From contig WEDG01007613.1 of assembly GCA_017591395.1 (NCBI GenBank), forward strand, positions 1 to 64,000: a stretch of 64,000 bases of DNA, written 5' to 3'. This stretch comes from Schistocephalus solidus. Lineage: Eukaryota; Platyhelminthes; Cestoda; Diphyllobothriidea; Diphyllobothriidae. Below the pieces are notes generated by a model. That model saw nothing but the letters and a program-made list of their open reading frames with translations. It searched no databases and was not told where the DNA came from. Positions 62,045-64,000 of the stretch are shown piece after piece (positions within the stretch are counted from its first letter, which is position 1; every line of letters starts with the position of its first letter). Position numbers and translations under genes: made by a program.

Positions 62045-64000
62045 TTAACGTAGGCTGACGCTGAAGTTGGTTGCACGGAGGCCCAGCTGTGGATCACTGG
62101 CGCTGCGATGAGGCGTGCGAATGCAGAGTAGTCGGAGGCCAAGGCCGGAGGGCCTACCGGCGGCGGCGGTCCCGACGACGGTGGAACGACAGACGGAGGG
62201 TCTACGCGACAGCGGAGGTGAGGAGTGTCGTGTGGAGGGGCTTACACTGCTGACACAGCCCGGCATAACGTAGGGCTGCAGTTCGAGCGGTAGCAGTCTC
62301 CGCACCTGCGCAGCCCGACGTCTTAGGAGACTGCAATGCGGCCGGCGACAGCGGCGCCGTTTTCCCGAATGCTGGTGCGTTCCAAGCACCGGCGGCACCG
62401 TGTCAGCCTTTGATTCCTCGTCTTTCTCTTCCTCCGCCGCATCCTCCTCCTCTTCAGCAGAAGAGGATGAGAAGGAGGTGCCAGCGATTGCGGAGGAGGG
62501 CGCCACGGACTCCGAGGAGACGTCGGAGGCTCCACCGCTGGAGATTCTGCCGGAAGAAAGAAAGTCACCCTCAAAGTCCGCCTCACGCAAAAGTTCCTCA
62601 TCAACATCAAAGGTGGCCGAGGTCAGACAGTCTACGCTCTGAGAACGCGCATGTCCGCTGGCCAGAGACCAAGGTATTAGCAGACGAGATCCGTGGTGAT
62701 GTGCCTTCGGCTGGGAATTGCGGTTGGGCTCAAAGTCAGTGTCAGCAAAGTCGCTTTCAAAAGCCTCAGAGTTCATGCCAGTGGTTGCTGGGGGATTGAA
62801 GCTTGGAGAGACGGCGGCGGCTACAGGCGGATGTTGGCGCACGGGTAGCGGATCGGGGAGCAAGAAGAGGGGTTTTGAGGAGCCCACGGATGGAGCGAGA
62901 CTATCGCTGTAGGAGACCGGTTCTTGGTCTGAAAGAGAGGAGGAGCGGGCGAAAGTACCAGAGGAAAAAAACACGTCAAAGAAGCAAGCACACACACAGA
63001 GGGGCGGTCTAAGCATCAAGACTGACCTTCACTATCGACTGAGAGGACGGAACGCCAGCCGAGAGCCTGGAATCGCTGACAAATGCGACGTGCCTCATTT
63101 ACAATTTCCGCATCAAAGGGGGTGATTACACTGAGGGGCAACGGAGAGGCACGTGAACGACCCGCAGAACGTCCAGGTTTCCAACCTGTAGGTTGATTAC
63201 GCTGTTGATATTGATGTCCAGGAGGAGTCATTACAGAGGTCTGGAGTGCGGCATCGAGCCGTCGCCGCAATACCATGGCGACTTTGCCGTGGCGCAAGCG
63301 CCTACTGTAATCACCGAGTCTGTCTTGCTGAGGTGGCCGTCGCTCTGAACCCCGTCCAGAAAAGCTATTTACACATTTATCATACTCAGAGCTAAAAGAA
63401 AGAGAGAATGAAATGAACATTGCTCAACCTTTGATGCAAAAGTGAAAAGTTCAAAGAGGTTAAAACTGCCGTTTACCAGTAAGTGCCTGAGAGCTTCGCT
63501 TCTGCTGGTGAAAAGGAGACGTGCGACTGAAATGTAGGCGCCGCATACACCTCACCATTTGTAAGGGGCCGATAGACTTCACGAAGTTGGGGCAAATTGT
63601 CATATGCCCCCGTCAGCTGAAGCATGTTCGAAAAACCATCGGCACGAGTACATTGAAAGTTGGGAAGGTGTACAGGTGCAATATCAGGGAGACAGGAACA
63701 TTTGCCTTCGTCTCCGTTGGCCACTGAATTGGGCGGCAACGATGCATCGCTCGGAGGTGCGTAGTCACCTCGGTGGCCATTGAGGGGCTGCGAAGACGAA
63801 AAAAGCTACTTAATACATATAAGTAACAGGAGGTTCATCATTAAAGTAAGGAAGGAAACGCAGCCAAGTCCATGGTGCAGAGAAAACTTAACAGTCAACT
63901 TACTTCATTCAGGTGACCACCACGAGGAAGATTGTAGCAGTCACCATTTCGGCAACAACTAGCCGCCTTAGAGACAGAAGACGGGGCACAGCTAAATTCA
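62045..64000 (-). CDS. Unidentified host gene, 3' four exons (continues beyond the window)
   Basis: Four minus-strand exons join in phase: 64000-63904, 63787-63477, 63391-63027 and 62928-62045, giving about 550 codons to the stop TAA (62045-62047). Splice sites are clean: GAATGAA|GTAAGT, CTTCGCAG|CCC, CTTACTG|GTAAAC, TTTTAG|CTC, AGTGAAG|GTCAGT and CTTTCAG|ACC. The protein is Cys-containing at its start (CAPSSVSKAASCCRNGDCYN), then has CLPDIAPVHLPNFQCTR, a basic RRLRHGKVAMVLRRRLDAAL and PFDAEIVNEARRICQRFQAL. A long Ser/Pro-rich acidic C-terminus with a run of Glu follows. I see no signal peptide, membrane segment or known domain, and I do not recognise the family. A scaffold or regulatory protein is conceivable but not supported. 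Confidence 0.75.

Noticed and set aside
62071..63012. Plus-strand frames rich in Arg/Ser opposite the unidentified gene
   Set aside because: Low-complexity antisense of a Ser/Glu-rich minus-strand exon, with no start context or splice sites.
62045..64000. CRTC (CREB coactivator) because of ALQTSVMTPPG and CLPDIAPVHLPNF
   Set aside because: In CRTC proteins the ALHQSTMTP-like motif precedes the SLPDLTN-like motif. Here the order is reversed and no N-terminal CREB-binding helix is seen.

Overview
This window is nuclear eukaryotic DNA, most likely from a tapeworm, and the elements look most like those of the diphyllobothriidean group (Schistocephalus, Spirometra, Diphyllobothrium). The evidence is a protein gene split into many short exons with GT..AG introns, very heavy loading with non-LTR retrotransposons, and an RTE-type element whose protein matches, from memory, the endonuclease/reverse-transcriptase proteins common in those tapeworms. 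No search was run, so the taxonomic call is an inference. There is no operon structure and no CRISPR, rRNA or functional tRNA gene that I can support.

Region 1 (about 1-31 kb) is a retrotransposon graveyard. It holds a CR1-like element with most of its length (17.5-22.0 kb, minus strand), two shorter CR1-like copies facing opposite ways (26.0-27.1 kb minus, 27.3-29.4 kb plus), older relatives at 1.4-5.3 kb and 22.1-23.3 kb, and at least two lineages of Jockey/CR1-group reverse transcriptase debris (6.5-7.7 + 12.9-13.2 kb minus; 13.2-14.8, 15.9-16.8 and 25.4-27.1 kb plus). An almost complete RTE-like element (7.7-12.9 kb, minus) sits inside one of them. Its 1305-codon frame has endonuclease, reverse transcriptase and five C-terminal C2H2 zinc fingers, and is broken only by nonsense codons. 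A 416-bp foldback element and a diverged 320-bp repeat pair also lie here.

Region 2 (about 32.0-56.1 kb, plus strand) is the one clearly recognisable host gene: SCAPER (S-phase cyclin A-associated protein in the ER). I could trace 24 exons. Nearly all splice junctions agree in phase, and the real C-terminus and stop codon are found at 56146-56148. The extreme N-terminus is unresolved, and four places need either a one-base correction or an alternative splice site. Introns carry 5'-truncated tails of the RTE element, tRNA-derived SINEs with a hammerhead-ribozyme-like core, a 25-bp tandem repeat, a (TA)n tract and a 207-bp tandem duplication.

Region 3 (57.8-59.9 kb, minus) is a decayed Ty3/Gypsy gag-pol fragment. 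Region 4 (62.0-64.0 kb, minus) is the 3' end of a second host gene with four phase-compatible exons. It encodes a Ser-rich, low-complexity protein that I do not recognise, and it runs off the right edge of the window.
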